From assembly GCA_002320815.1 (NCBI GenBank), contig DCLA01000118.1, positions 125,720 through 189,719 on the forward strand: DNA of 64,000 bases. The letters run 5' to 3'. The notes beneath the pieces were generated by a model. It had not been told where the DNA came from and did not search any database. It worked only from the letters and a program-made list of their open reading frames with translations. This document shows positions 16,053 to 24,529 of the stretch, piece after piece. How positions within the stretch are numbered: position 1 is the first letter of the stretch; every line of letters starts with the position of its first letter. The translations under genes were made by a program, and so were the position numbers. This DNA comes from Myxococcales bacterium UBA1660. GTDB lineage: Bacteria; Myxococcota_A; Polyangia; Polyangiales; Houyiibacteriaceae.

Positions 16053-16340
16053 TCACTCCTCGGAGGAGACGAGCTTGATGAGGTCGTTGACCGTGCGGTG
16101 CTGCTCGAGGGGGTGCCGCAGCGGGCAGTGGCCCTCGATGACGTAGTGGTTCCGGCGCCCGCGGCGCTCCCGGACCAGCACGCCGGCCTCCTCGAGCTCC
16201 CGGAGGATGCGCTGGACCGCGCGCTCGGTGATACCCACCGCCGCCGCGATGTCGCGCACGCGCGCGTCGGGGTCCCGCGCGATGCACATGAGCGCGTGCG
16301 CGTGGTTACTGAGAAAAGTCCAGCTGTGCCCCTCACTCAC
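16053..16340 (-). CDS. Small winged-helix regulator, paralogue of the 10839-11156 protein
   Basis: 95 residues from ATG 16340 (MSEGHSWTFLSNH). It shares with the other copy the runs SWTFLS, ALxCIARDPD, RDIA, ERRGRRNHYV and HPLE--xTVxxL, so they are clear duplicates. The HTH is RVRDIAAAVGITERAVQRIL. The Cys-rich tail of the first copy is absent; it ends KLVSSEE. It is convergent with TolC and lies 42 nt downstream of the TPR lipoprotein on the same strand, so it could be the last gene of the DUF4331 operon. Target genes are unknown; the duplication on both sides of the exporter operon suggests linked control. Confidence 0.82.
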   Translation of the reverse strand: MSEGHSWTFLSNHAHALMCIARDPDARVRDIAAAVGITERAVQRILRELEEAGVLVRERRGRRNHYVIEGHCPLRHPLEQHRTVNDLIKLVSSEE

Positions 16341-16382
16341 GCGGCGTTTCTACCACTTCCACCCGGGGCACGCGACCAAGAG

Positions 16383-17609
16383 TCACGCCCCGGATGGGCA
16401 AGCGGAGCGGATTTCCGTGACCAGGTGGCGCAGCACCGGGTGGCGCTCGGCGTAGGGCTCGGCCTCGAGCGCCAGATCGCATGCCCGCTGCTCCTCCCCG
16501 GCGGCGCCAGCGGCCTCGATGGCCACCACGTAGGCGCGCGCGTTCCGCCGGTTCTCCAGGTTGAAGAGCGCGAGCTCCAGGCCCCGGGCGGGGTCCCCGC
16601 CGGGCCCCGCGAAGAACTCGGAGCCGTGGTCGGCGAAGGCCTCGCGGTGCCGACCGAGCAGGACCTCATAGCGGGCCGCGGCCTGGGCGATGAGTGCGCC
16701 GGCATCGTCGACGCCGAGCTCGCCGAGGTAGCCGGCGGGCTCGGGATCCTCGGCGCCCCGGTCGACCAAGGTGCGCAGCCGGGCGCGGGCGGTGTCCACC
16801 TCGCCGCTGGTGGCCTCGAGCTCGGCCAGGTGGACGTTGGCCACCACGTAGACCGGGAGGCGCCGCACGGCCTCTTCGTAGAGGGGGCGCGCGAGGTCCG
16901 GGCGGTCGGCCGACTCGGCCCACATCACGCCGCGCTGGAAGGCGTTCCAGGCGACCGGGAACGGCGCCACGTCGTCGTAACTGGCGAGGGCGGCCCGATA
17001 CTCGGCGTCGGCTTCCTCGAAGCGACCCAGGGCGGCGAGGACACCCGCGAGGCGGGCGTGGGAGTCGAAGTCAGGGCGCTCGTCCAGCATCGCTCGGGCG
17101 ATGGGAAGGAGCTCGCTGGGATCCCGGCCCAGCGCCAAGTCGATGATGAGGCGTTCCCCTCGGGTGGAGGTCGCGGAGGCTCCGGCGGCCTCGGCGCGGT
17201 CGAGCATGGCGCGGGACTCCTCGAAGCGATGCACGGCGCTGAGGTATCCGGCGCGCTCGAGGAGCGCGGAAGAGGAGGGTTCCGGCCGGTCGATACCGGC
17301 CGCGGTGAGCTCGTCGAGCTCCCGGAAATCGTCATAGGCGCCAGTCATGGCGGCGCGTAGGTCGAGCAGTCCGATCAGGCGGCTCCGGGTCAGCGGGCTG
17401 CCGATACGCTCGAAGTGGGCTCGGGCACCGTCGACGCTGAGGTCGAGGTTCCGGACGGCGGTCATGCCGTCGGTGGTCCGGCGCGTGACGTCGATGGTCA
17501 CGGCGGCCGGCTCGGCCGGCTCGGCCGGCTCGGACGGCACCGCCTCCTCCTCGGCGCAGGCGGCGCCGAAGAGGAGACACGAGGCGAGGAGGAGGCGATA
17601 CGTCGTCAT
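16383..17609 (-). CDS. TPR-repeat lipoprotein
   Basis: 408 residues from ATG 17609, chosen because it begins a lipoprotein signal peptide, MTTYRLLLASCLLFGAAC, then an Ala/Pro/Glu spacer with SEPAEPAEP. The rest is helical with TPR-like units, for example GYLSAVHRFEESRAMLDRAE, LAGVLAALGRFEEADAEYRAAL and VANVHLAELEATSGEVDTARARL. Such proteins are found directly downstream of DUF4331 genes in other Proteobacteria (from family knowledge), and here the start lies 7 nt after the stop of the DUF4331-like gene. Probably an envelope scaffold; no enzymatic motif is seen. Confidence 0.78.
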   Translation of the reverse strand: MTTYRLLLASCLLFGAACAEEEAVPSEPAEPAEPAAVTIDVTRRTTDGMTAVRNLDLSVDGARAHFERIGSPLTRSRLIGLLDLRAAMTGAYDDFRELDELTAAGIDRPEPSSSALLERAGYLSAVHRFEESRAMLDRAEAAGASATSTRGERLIIDLALGRDPSELLPIARAMLDERPDFDSHARLAGVLAALGRFEEADAEYRAALASYDDVAPFPVAWNAFQRGVMWAESADRPDLARPLYEEAVRRLPVYVVANVHLAELEATSGEVDTARARLRTLVDRGAEDPEPAGYLGELGVDDAGALIAQAAARYEVLLGRHREAFADHGSEFFAGPGGDPARGLELALFNLENRRNARAYVVAIEAAGAAGEEQRACDLALEAEPYAERHPVLRHLVTEIRSACPSGA

Positions 17610-17616
17610 GATGTCC

Positions 17617-18354
17617 TCAGGGAGCCGCGAGGTAGGGGAAAGCAGTGGTGGACGTGGTGGCGTCGTCCATGTCGACGCCATCACCCACGGCCGGGCTCGG
17701 CGAGAGCGCGGGGAGACCCGCGGCGAGGACCGAGTAGGTGATGTCGATGACGTCGGTGGACGGGATACGACCGCCGCAGCCACCGTCCTCGAGGATCCCG
17801 AGGACCTCGAGCTCGTAGCCGAGGTAGGTGTCGGCGCAGTTGGTCTTGGCGCCGTTGACCCACACGCGGTCGTTGGCCAGGACGGCGGCGAGGAAGTCGT
17901 AGTCGGTGGTGACGGGGCCACCCTCGAGGTCGACGTCGTAGCCGAACTGGTTGCCGCAGGTGCCGTCGAGGCCGTCGATGACGGCGAGCTGAGCGTGGAT
18001 CGTGTCCGCGTACGTGGCCCAGTTCGAGGTGTCCGCGTCCGCGTTGTAGTCGTCCTTGAGGGCCTCGCGGGCGTCGTCGTCGGTCATGGTGAAGGTGCCG
18101 ACGAGGGCCGTGGTCACACCCGGGCGACCGGCACGGTCGATCTGACCGGTGATGGTCGGGGGGTTGTCCATGCCGCGGGGCTCGGCCGGGGTGACGTTCA
18201 TGTCCGGCTCTTCGCCGCCCATGTCGTCGGTGCCCAGGTCCATGGTCACGGTGGTGTCGTCGTCGTCGTCGCCGTCGTCGTCACCGCAACCGGTGAAGAC
18301 CATGGCGGAGCCGAGAGCGAGGAGCGTCATCAAATGGAGGATCTTCTTGTTCAT
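17617..18354 (-). CDS. DUF4331-like lipoprotein with Asp-rich spacer
   Basis: 245 residues from ATG 18354 (MNKKILHLMTLLALGSAMVF), lipobox FTGC, then an extreme acidic spacer beginning GDDDGDDDDD. The mature part contains MDNPPTITGQIDRAGRPGVTTAL and a C-terminal RIPSTDVIDITYSVL; the phrase 'GRPGVTTALVG...' with later 'GRIPSTDVID' is the pattern at the end of DUF4331 proteins, so it is probably a divergent member. Function is unknown; these are secreted/envelope proteins. It follows the canonical DUF4331 gene by 11 nt and precedes the TPR lipoprotein by 7 nt, so the three form one operon. Confidence 0.72.
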   Translation of the reverse strand: MNKKILHLMTLLALGSAMVFTGCGDDDGDDDDDTTVTMDLGTDDMGGEEPDMNVTPAEPRGMDNPPTITGQIDRAGRPGVTTALVGTFTMTDDDAREALKDDYNADADTSNWATYADTIHAQLAVIDGLDGTCGNQFGYDVDLEGGPVTTDYDFLAAVLANDRVWVNGAKTNCADTYLGYELEVLGILEDGGCGGRIPSTDVIDITYSVLAAGLPALSPSPAVGDGVDMDDATTSTTAFPYLAAP

Positions 18355-18365
18355 GGTGCTCTCCG

Positions 18366-19133
18366 TCACTCGAAGGTGTGGGTGCTGGCCCAGGTGCTGA
18401 AGACCATGTTCTCGCCGTCGGCGACGAGGTCCATGTCGACCTGGAGGACGAGCGCCATCACGTTGGCGCCCTGGAGGTCGTCGATGGGCGCGCCGTCCAT
18501 GGCGTCCGGAGCGTTCTGGGCGAGCTGGCCGACCAGGGCGGTGCGGACGCCGTCGTCCACGCCGGCGGGGCAGCCGTTGGCGTCGAGGCCGAGGGCGCTG
18601 GGATCGGCGGCCACCACCCCGCGCACGGTCTGCGCGACGCTGAGGAAGCCATCGAGGTTGAAGTAGAAGGGATCGTTGCGGAGGCCCGCGAACATCCGGA
18701 GGGAGCCGTCGGCGTTGGTCACGCCGTCGGAGGCGCTGGCGTCACCCTCGAGGTAGGCGCCGACCGAGCCGTCCTGGTTGGCCCAGCACTCGACGTTGGA
18801 GCCGTCGTAGAAGCGGCAGGTGATCAGGGTGCTCTTCGCGGGCGCGGTGAGCAGGTTCTCGTGGGCATTCACGTGGAACGCGTAGAGGACCTCGCTGCTG
18901 AACTCCGCCTCGCCGTCGATCAGCGGGAAGAAGGTCATCGCGAGGTTCAAGTGCTCGCCGTCGGCGTCGGTCCAGGCATACCAGTCGGCGAGGTCCGCGG
19001 TGGGCTCGGCCTTGGTGGCGTTGGAGTCGAGGTGGTCGGCACCCATCGCCTGCGGCGGCGTCAGGATCGCGAAGCCACCCAGGGCCAGCGCCGCGGCTAG
19101 GACACCCCGCAGCAAGTTAGTTCGATTTCTCAT
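18366..19133 (-). CDS. DUF4331 family secreted protein
   Basis: 255 residues from ATG 19133, preceded by GAAAGG; an ATG 6 nt upstream (19139) is equally open. Signal peptide MRNRTNLLRGVLAAALALGGF is followed by the family's mature start GADHLDSNATKAEPTADLADWYAW, here quoted only in part as ADHLDSNATKAEPTADLADW, giving the diagnostic 'A-D-H-x-D-x-P/N...D-I/L-x-D-x-Y-A' pattern. The C-terminal part again has WASTHTFE. Family function is unknown; members are exported and often near metal, redox or stress genes. It heads a three-gene operon. The 160-nt upstream gap is more AT-rich than its surroundings. Confidence 0.78.
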   Translation of the reverse strand: MRNRTNLLRGVLAAALALGGFAILTPPQAMGADHLDSNATKAEPTADLADWYAWTDADGEHLNLAMTFFPLIDGEAEFSSEVLYAFHVNAHENLLTAPAKSTLITCRFYDGSNVECWANQDGSVGAYLEGDASASDGVTNADGSLRMFAGLRNDPFYFNLDGFLSVAQTVRGVVAADPSALGLDANGCPAGVDDGVRTALVGQLAQNAPDAMDGAPIDDLQGANVMALVLQVDMDLVADGENMVFSTWASTHTFE

Positions 19134-19231
19134 ATCCATCCTTTCGGTCAAATAAAGGAAAGAGAGCGACGATTCGCTCCAATCCCTCCCGAGTGAGTAG
19201 TCTTGGGACCATCGACGGAAAATGCCAACAT

Positions 19232-19243
19232 GACAAAAATGTC
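19232..19243. promoter_or_regulatory. Inverted repeat upstream of the DUF4331 operon
   Basis: GACA-AAAA-TGTC is a perfect inverted repeat in the AT-richer 160-nt gap before the DUF4331 gene. It is a possible operator. Apart from the GAC/GTC arms it does not match the spacing of the TTGAC-N4-GTCAA site at 11178, so common control is not shown. Confidence 0.3.
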
Positions 19244-19293
19244 GTGGGGGCTCCGGCTCGAAGCGCACGAGTGCCCCAGGCTGAGGACTCGGC

Positions 19294-21132
19294 CTACGGG
19301 TCGAGGTCGTTGCTCGGGCGGACGGGACCGGCCGGGGGACTCGATGTCTCATCCCCGTGGGCCGAATGGCCGTGGCCGGAATGCCCGGGACCATGGCCGG
19401 CATGTCCGTGCCCATGGGCATTGTCGTGCCCGTGGTCGTCGACCGAGCCCAGGGACTCGCCGAGGGCCCCGAGCCACGCGCGCAGCCCCACCCGCCAGAT
19501 GCTCCGGAAGGCAAGTAGGCCGAGGAGTGCCGCGCCGACCACCGCGAAGGCGCCGTGGTCGTGCTCGGTCGCCGCCGCGTGGGTCGCCAGGGGCAGATCG
19601 CCGAGCTCGACCGCGCCCGCGAGGGCCCAGACCCCGAGGACCAAGGCCCCGAGCGCGGCGAGCGCCGCGCGGCGGCCGTAGGTCTGCCAGAGCCAGCCCG
19701 CGGTGGCGAGGTTGATCGCCGGGCCGAGGAGCAAGCCGACCAGCACGGCGCCCGGCGCCACCCCCTTCATCACCAGCACCGCGGCGAGGGGCGTCGCGCT
19801 GGTCGCGCACACGTAGCTGGGCACGGCCACCAGCGTGAGGAGCAGCGCGTTGAGCGCGAAGCCGGGACCAGCGAAGGCTTCCGGAGGGATCACCGCCTCG
19901 ACGTAGGCGGCGGCGACGAGCCCGATCAGCGTCCAGGGCAGGACATGGTGGGTCAGCTCGTCGAGCTGGGTCACGAAGCGCTTCACGAGATCCTGCTCGC
20001 CGAAGCTCGGGGGCTCCTTTGGCGGCAGGGCGCTCCGGGGCCCGGTCGCGGCCAGCAGGAGCGCCGCCAGGACCGCGACCGCGACCGCGCCGCCGAAACG
20101 GACCAGCGCGAAAGGCCAGCCGAGGAAGCGCACCGAGAGGGCGAAGGTCTCCAAGGCGAGCACCGGGGTGGCGAAGAGGAAAGCGACGACCAGCGCCGGC
20201 GCCGCGCCGCGGCTCCGGAGCGAGTGGGCCAGCGGCAGGACCCCGCACGCGCAGATGGGCGCCGGGAGCCCCAGGACGGCGCCCCGGAGGGCCTGGGTGG
20301 GGCGCGAGCCTCCGCCGAGCCAACGCCGCGGGATAAGCCAGCCCGCGGCCTTGAGCGCCGCGGCGGCGACCAGCCCCACCAGGAGCACCGGCGCGGTGTC
20401 CAGGCCGAGCTCCAGCAGTGCGTGGAGGGTGGCGTCGCGGACCCGGCCGTCCTCGTGACCGTGGTCGTGGCCGGAGACCAGGGCGACCGCCAGCCCGGCC
20501 ACGACGGCTCCGACGTCCACCAGGCGGTGGGTCAGGGACTCGGGGCTGGGCGTGTTCCACCCGTGCGTGACGACGTGGAGCAGCAACCCCGCCAGCGCCG
20601 CGCTGATCCAGGGGAGCGCGGCGTGCTCTTCGGGGATCACCTCGTGCAGGGCGATGCCCGCGAGCGAGGCGATGGCGAGGAGGATCACCCGGACCACCGC
20701 AGCGCGCCGAGAACGCTCCCGGTAGGCGATGGTGACCAGCGCGATCACCGGCACGCCGTGGGCCGCGATGGCCAACATGCCCTCGAACCCGCCGGCGGCG
20801 TGGCCGAAGTGGGCCATCGCCAAGCCGTCTCCGACCCGGTGGGCACAGAGGGCCAGGAAGCCGAGCTCGACGCCCCACCCCGGCTCCAGGCCCTGCGCAT
20901 GGCCGACCCGCTCCAGCAAGCTGGCCGCCGCGTAGGCGCCGCCGAAGACCACCAGCGCCCACAGCCCCACCGCCGCCAAGGCGGTGGGCACCAGCTCCAG
21001 GCCGATGACCACCAGGGCGACGACCACCGCCAGGGTGTGGGTGGCCCCCAGCAGCACGCTGCCGCGCCGCGAGAGCCCCAACGCCGCACCCAACGCCGCG
21101 GCGACGAGCGCCGTGAGGACCGCGGCGCCCAT
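19294..21132 (-). CDS. ZIP-like / DUF318 permease fusion, predicted metal-ion transporter
   Basis: 612 residues, over a dozen hydrophobic segments. Residues 1-190 resemble a ZIP transporter: HRVGDGLAM (98-106) recalls the ZIP TM4 'HNxxDGLA', with His125 in AAHGVPV and His163 in LHEVIPEEH like TM5. Residues 235-560 are a DUF318/ArsP-like permease with CACGVLPLAHSLRSRG (294-309), FLFATPVLALETF, and a second motif SYVCATSATPLAAVLVMKG, as in the SO_0444-type Cu/Zn efflux family. His-rich stretches (GHDHGHEDG near 221; a tail with many Gly-His pairs near 565-590) suggest metal binding. The direction of transport is not determinable. The ATG lies 3 nt after the topA stop. Confidence 0.78.
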   Translation of the reverse strand: MGAAVLTALVAAALGAALGLSRRGSVLLGATHTLAVVVALVVIGLELVPTALAAVGLWALVVFGGAYAAASLLERVGHAQGLEPGWGVELGFLALCAHRVGDGLAMAHFGHAAGGFEGMLAIAAHGVPVIALVTIAYRERSRRAAVVRVILLAIASLAGIALHEVIPEEHAALPWISAALAGLLLHVVTHGWNTPSPESLTHRLVDVGAVVAGLAVALVSGHDHGHEDGRVRDATLHALLELGLDTAPVLLVGLVAAAALKAAGWLIPRRWLGGGSRPTQALRGAVLGLPAPICACGVLPLAHSLRSRGAAPALVVAFLFATPVLALETFALSVRFLGWPFALVRFGGAVAVAVLAALLLAATGPRSALPPKEPPSFGEQDLVKRFVTQLDELTHHVLPWTLIGLVAAAYVEAVIPPEAFAGPGFALNALLLTLVAVPSYVCATSATPLAAVLVMKGVAPGAVLVGLLLGPAINLATAGWLWQTYGRRAALAALGALVLGVWALAGAVELGDLPLATHAAATEHDHGAFAVVGAALLGLLAFRSIWRVGLRAWLGALGESLGSVDDHGHDNAHGHGHAGHGPGHSGHGHSAHGDETSSPPAGPVRPSNDLDP

Positions 21133-21135
21133 CGA

Positions 21136-23880
21136 TCAGGCGTCCGTGGACGCGCTCTTGGCCTTCTTCTTGGTCGCCTTCTTCGTGGTCTTCTTGGCCG
21201 CCTTCTTCGTGGTCTTCTTGGCCGCCTTCTTCGTGGTCTTCTTGGTGCTCTTCTTCGTCGACTTCTTGGTGCTCTTCTTCGTCGACTTCTTGGCCGCCTT
21301 GCGCTTCCGCTTGGTGGGGGCCTTCTCGCGACGGATCTGGAGGAGCTCCTGCGCCCGCTCGGGCGTGATCGTCTTGGGGTCGTCGGCCTTGCGGAGCGAG
21401 GCGTTCGTCTCGCCATCGGTCACGTAGGGTCCGAAGCGGCCCTCCTTGAGCACGATGGGCTTCTCGCTGACCGGATCGTTGCCCAGCTCGCGGAGCGGGG
21501 GCTTGGCCTGGCCGCGGCGACCGCGCTTGGGCTGGGCGAAGAGCGCCATGGCCTGGTCGACGGAGCAGGTGAAGATCTGGTCCTCGGTCTCCAGGCTGCG
21601 GTTGTCCTTGCCCTTGATGAGGTAGGGACCGTAGCGACCGTTGGTCGCGAAGATCTCTTCGCCCTCGGGGGACTTGCCCACCAGGCGCGGCAGCGCGAGG
21701 ACCTTGAGCCCGTCTTCGAGGGTGAGCGTGGCGGGGTCCATGGACTTGAGGATCGACGCGGTCTGCGGCTTCTCCTTCGAGCCCTTCTCGATCTCGCCGA
21801 GCTGGACGTAGTGGCCGAAGCGGCCCGCGCGGAGGAGCACCGGCAGCCCGGTGCTCGGGTCCTTGCCGAGCTCGCGGTCACCGCTGGGCGCGTCGAGGAG
21901 CTCGATGGCCTTGTCGACGGTGAGCTCGTCCGGCGCCATGTCGTCCGGCACGCTCGCGGTCCGCTCGCCGTGCTGCAGGTAGGGGCCGTACTGGCCCATG
22001 CGCACGGCGATGGTCTCACCGTCCTTCTCGCCGATGGCCATCGTCTCGAGGCGACGCATCTCCTCGAGGTCGATCTCCTCGTTGAGCTTGCGCTTCACCA
22101 GCTCGTCGAGGCCTTCGCCTTCGCCGGCGCCGAAGAAGAAGCGCTCGAGGTAGGCGCTGCGACCCGCCTCGCCGGAGGCGATGGCGTCGAGGTCGTCCTC
22201 CATGCGCGCCGTGAACTCGTAATCGACCAGGTGGTTGAAGTGGCCTTCGAGGAGGCGGGTCACCTGGAAGGCCTTGAAGGTGGGGATCAGGGCCGTGCCC
22301 TTCTTCCACACGTAGCCGCGGTCCTGGATCACGCCGATGATGGCGGCGTAGGTCGAGGGACGACCGATGCCGCGCTCCTCGAGCCACTTCACCAGCGAGG
22401 CCTCGGTGAAGCGCGCCGGCGGCTGGGTCTCGTGCCCCTTGGCCTCGAAGCCGAGGGCGCTGAGGGCCTCGCCCTTCTTCAGCGGCGGCAGGTGGGTCTC
22501 GCGGCTCTCGAGCTCGGCGGCGGGGTCGTCGCTGCCCTCGACGTAGGCCTTGAGGAAACCGGGGAAGGTGATCGCGTTGCCGCGGACGGTGAGCACCGCC
22601 TCGCGACCGTCGGTCGCCTTGCCGGCAATGCGGACGGTGAGGGTCTTGCCGCGGGCGTCCTCCATCTGCGAAGCGACGGTGCGCTTCCAGATGAGCTCGT
22701 ACATCTTCGCCTCGTCGGGGCCGACCTCGCGCGCCACCTGCTCGGGGGTGCGCCAGTCGTCGCCGGCGGGCCGGATGGCCTCGTGAGCCTCCTGGGCGTT
22801 CTTCACCTTCCGCTTGTAGACGCGGGGCTGCTTGGGCAGGTCGGCCGGATCGTAGAGATCGAGGATCTGCTTGCGGGCGGCCTGGAGCGCGGTCTCCGAC
22901 AGGGTCGTGGAGTCCGTACGCATGTAGGTGATGTACCCGTTCTCGTAGAGCCGCTGGGCGGCGCGCATCGTGCGCTGGGACGAGAAGCGGAGCTTGCGGC
23001 CGGCCTCCTGCTGGAGGGTCGAGGTCATGAAGGGCGCGGCCGGGCGGCGGCGGTAGTCCTTCTCCTGCAGGTCGGCGACGGTGAAGGGCTGGCCCTTCAG
23101 GGCCGCGGCGAGCTGCTTGGCGCCCGCCTCGTCGAGCTGGACCGCGTCGCGCACCAGCTTGCCGCGATCGTCGAAGTCGCGACCGGTGGCGACCCGCTGG
23201 CCGTCGACCTCGACCAGGGTGGCCGAGAGGTTGGCCTTCTCGGCGTTCTCGAAGAGCCCCTCGAGGTCCCAGTAGCTCGACTTCACGAAGGCGATGCGCT
23301 CGCGCTCGCGCTCGACCACGGCCCGCATGGCCACCGACTGGACCCGGCCGGCGGAGCGACCGCGGCCACGCTGCCGGACCACCCGGCTGACAGCGAAGCC
23401 GTAGAGGCGGTCGAGGATGCGGCGGGCCTCCTGGGCGTCGACCAGGCTCTGGTCGATCTGCCGCGGGTTGTCGACGGCCTCCTTGATCGCCTTGGGGGTG
23501 ATCTCGTGGAAGACCATCCGGCGCACGGGGACCTTCGGCTTCAGCACCTCGACCAGGTGCCAAGCGATGCTCTCGCCCTCGCGGTCCTCATCGGTAGCGA
23601 GCAGGAGCTGGTCGACGCCCTTGAGCTCCTTCTTGAGCTTCGTGATGTGGGACTTCCGATCCGTCGTGACCAGGTAGAAGGGCTCGAAGTCCTTCTCGAC
23701 GTCGACCGCGTACTCCTTGATGTAGTCGCTGCGGGTCTTCACCTCTTTGTCGAGGTCGGCCGGGCGCGCGAGGTCGCGGATGTGGCCGATGGACGATTCG
23801 ACCACGTAGCCCTTGCCCAGATACTTCTGGATCGTGGTGGCTTTGGCCGGGGACTCGACGATGACGAGAGAGCGGGTCAC
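21136..23880 (-). CDS. topA: DNA topoisomerase I
   Basis: 914 residues, GTG start. Type IA enzyme that relaxes negative supercoils. Toprim motifs: Glu9 in VIVESPAKA and DEDRE (97-101). Catalytic Tyr319 lies in GYITYMRTDS. Topo core continues to about residue 580 (IGRPSTYAAIIGVIQDRGYV). Instead of Cys4 zinc fingers the C-terminal part has four GRFGPY/GQYGPY-type repeats without Cys, then a tail of about 60 residues made of KKSTKKS- and KKTTKKAAKK-type units, resembling eukaryotic H1 tails. Similar basic tails occur on actinobacterial TopA and aid DNA binding. The repeated tail is also repetitive at DNA level (about 21150-21310). Confidence 0.95.
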   Translation of the reverse strand: MTRSLVIVESPAKATTIQKYLGKGYVVESSIGHIRDLARPADLDKEVKTRSDYIKEYAVDVEKDFEPFYLVTTDRKSHITKLKKELKGVDQLLLATDEDREGESIAWHLVEVLKPKVPVRRMVFHEITPKAIKEAVDNPRQIDQSLVDAQEARRILDRLYGFAVSRVVRQRGRGRSAGRVQSVAMRAVVERERERIAFVKSSYWDLEGLFENAEKANLSATLVEVDGQRVATGRDFDDRGKLVRDAVQLDEAGAKQLAAALKGQPFTVADLQEKDYRRRPAAPFMTSTLQQEAGRKLRFSSQRTMRAAQRLYENGYITYMRTDSTTLSETALQAARKQILDLYDPADLPKQPRVYKRKVKNAQEAHEAIRPAGDDWRTPEQVAREVGPDEAKMYELIWKRTVASQMEDARGKTLTVRIAGKATDGREAVLTVRGNAITFPGFLKAYVEGSDDPAAELESRETHLPPLKKGEALSALGFEAKGHETQPPARFTEASLVKWLEERGIGRPSTYAAIIGVIQDRGYVWKKGTALIPTFKAFQVTRLLEGHFNHLVDYEFTARMEDDLDAIASGEAGRSAYLERFFFGAGEGEGLDELVKRKLNEEIDLEEMRRLETMAIGEKDGETIAVRMGQYGPYLQHGERTASVPDDMAPDELTVDKAIELLDAPSGDRELGKDPSTGLPVLLRAGRFGHYVQLGEIEKGSKEKPQTASILKSMDPATLTLEDGLKVLALPRLVGKSPEGEEIFATNGRYGPYLIKGKDNRSLETEDQIFTCSVDQAMALFAQPKRGRRGQAKPPLRELGNDPVSEKPIVLKEGRFGPYVTDGETNASLRKADDPKTITPERAQELLQIRREKAPTKRKRKAAKKSTKKSTKKSTKKSTKKTTKKAAKKTTKKAAKKTTKKATKKKAKSASTDA

Positions 23881-23888
23881 GGGGTTGC

Positions 23889-23917
23889 CTTAAGCGGTAG
23901 TCGGGGGCGGTTGTCAA
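23889..23917 (-). promoter_or_regulatory. Candidate topA promoter
   Basis: On the minus strand a consensus TTGACA (23917-23912) is followed after 17 bp by CTTAAG (23894-23889), a poor -10, only 8 nt before the GTG. The -35 is convincing, the -10 is not. Confidence 0.3.
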
Positions 23918-23972
23918 ACGGGATGGTGCGGGCGGGCCCCGGAGTCGCCCGAATCCTGGGGCCCCAACGCAT

Positions 23973-24002
23973 GAAGCCCCACCGCGCGCGCGATGGGGCT
24001 TC
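23973..24002 (-). terminator. Terminator downstream of the Zn-ribbon gene
   Basis: A 9-bp stem GAAGCCCCA/TGGGGCTTC encloses a GC-rich 12-nt loop, 24 nt past the stop of the 24027-24317 gene and upstream of topA. It would separate the two minus-strand genes. Confidence 0.65.
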
Positions 24003-24026
24003 TTCCGTCCACGGGACGTCCAGGGC

Positions 24027-24317
24027 TCAGAGAGCGGCAGCCTCGGTGGTGAGGTCGTCGTCGTCGTAGAGACCGGCGGCCTCGTCCGCGGCGCGCTTCT
24101 CCTCGTGGGCGCGGGCGCAGGTCGGGCAGGCGGTGGCCTCCTTGGCGATCTCGAAGCCGGCGCCGCCGGGATCGTCGAACTGCTTCCACTTACGGCCGAC
24201 GCGGAGACGGTTGGCCTTGGGGCGGCTCGGGTACTCGGTGGGGCGGGACTCGGTGGTCACCTTCACCGCCCGGGTGCGGGGCGGCTGAACGACGTTGCAG
24301 AGCTGACAGCGGTACAT
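24027..24317 (-). CDS. Small zinc-ribbon-like protein
   Basis: 96 residues from ATG 24317. It starts MYRCQLCNVVQPPRTRAVKV and later has ACPTCARAHEEK near residue 64, giving two CxxC knuckles that could hold one zinc. The tail is acidic (GLYDDDDL). Between the knuckles lies a basic stretch (RVGRKWKQFDD). No named family is recognised with confidence; the fold is probably a rubredoxin/zinc-ribbon type and could bind nucleic acid or protein. It is flanked by a terminator downstream and stands alone. Confidence 0.65.
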   Translation of the reverse strand: MYRCQLCNVVQPPRTRAVKVTTESRPTEYPSRPKANRLRVGRKWKQFDDPGGAGFEIAKEATACPTCARAHEEKRAADEAAGLYDDDDLTTEAAAL

Positions 24318-24529
24318 TTTTCCGTGTTTTCTCGGGCTTTGGCTTGAACTGGAGGGCTCGACAGAGCCGTGCCCCGTGGATGGAGCAAGGGCAGATAACG
24401 GATCCGGAGGGCCCGCGCAAACTCATGGGGCGTGAGGGAGGGGCGCGAGGGAGCCGGTGGAGACGGGTTCGCGGCGCCCGGGAGCCCCCGGGAGGTCTCG
24501 CGAACGACACCGCCCGGACCGCGCCCGGC

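Noticed and set aside
21150..21310. Regular repeats that could suggest a CRISPR array
   Set aside because: They are in frame with topA, encode the Lys-rich tail, and lack unique spacers; no cas genes are present.
19555..24069. Plus-strand open frame of about 1504 codons
   Set aside because: Antisense to topA and the permease; no motif; typical high-GC shadow.
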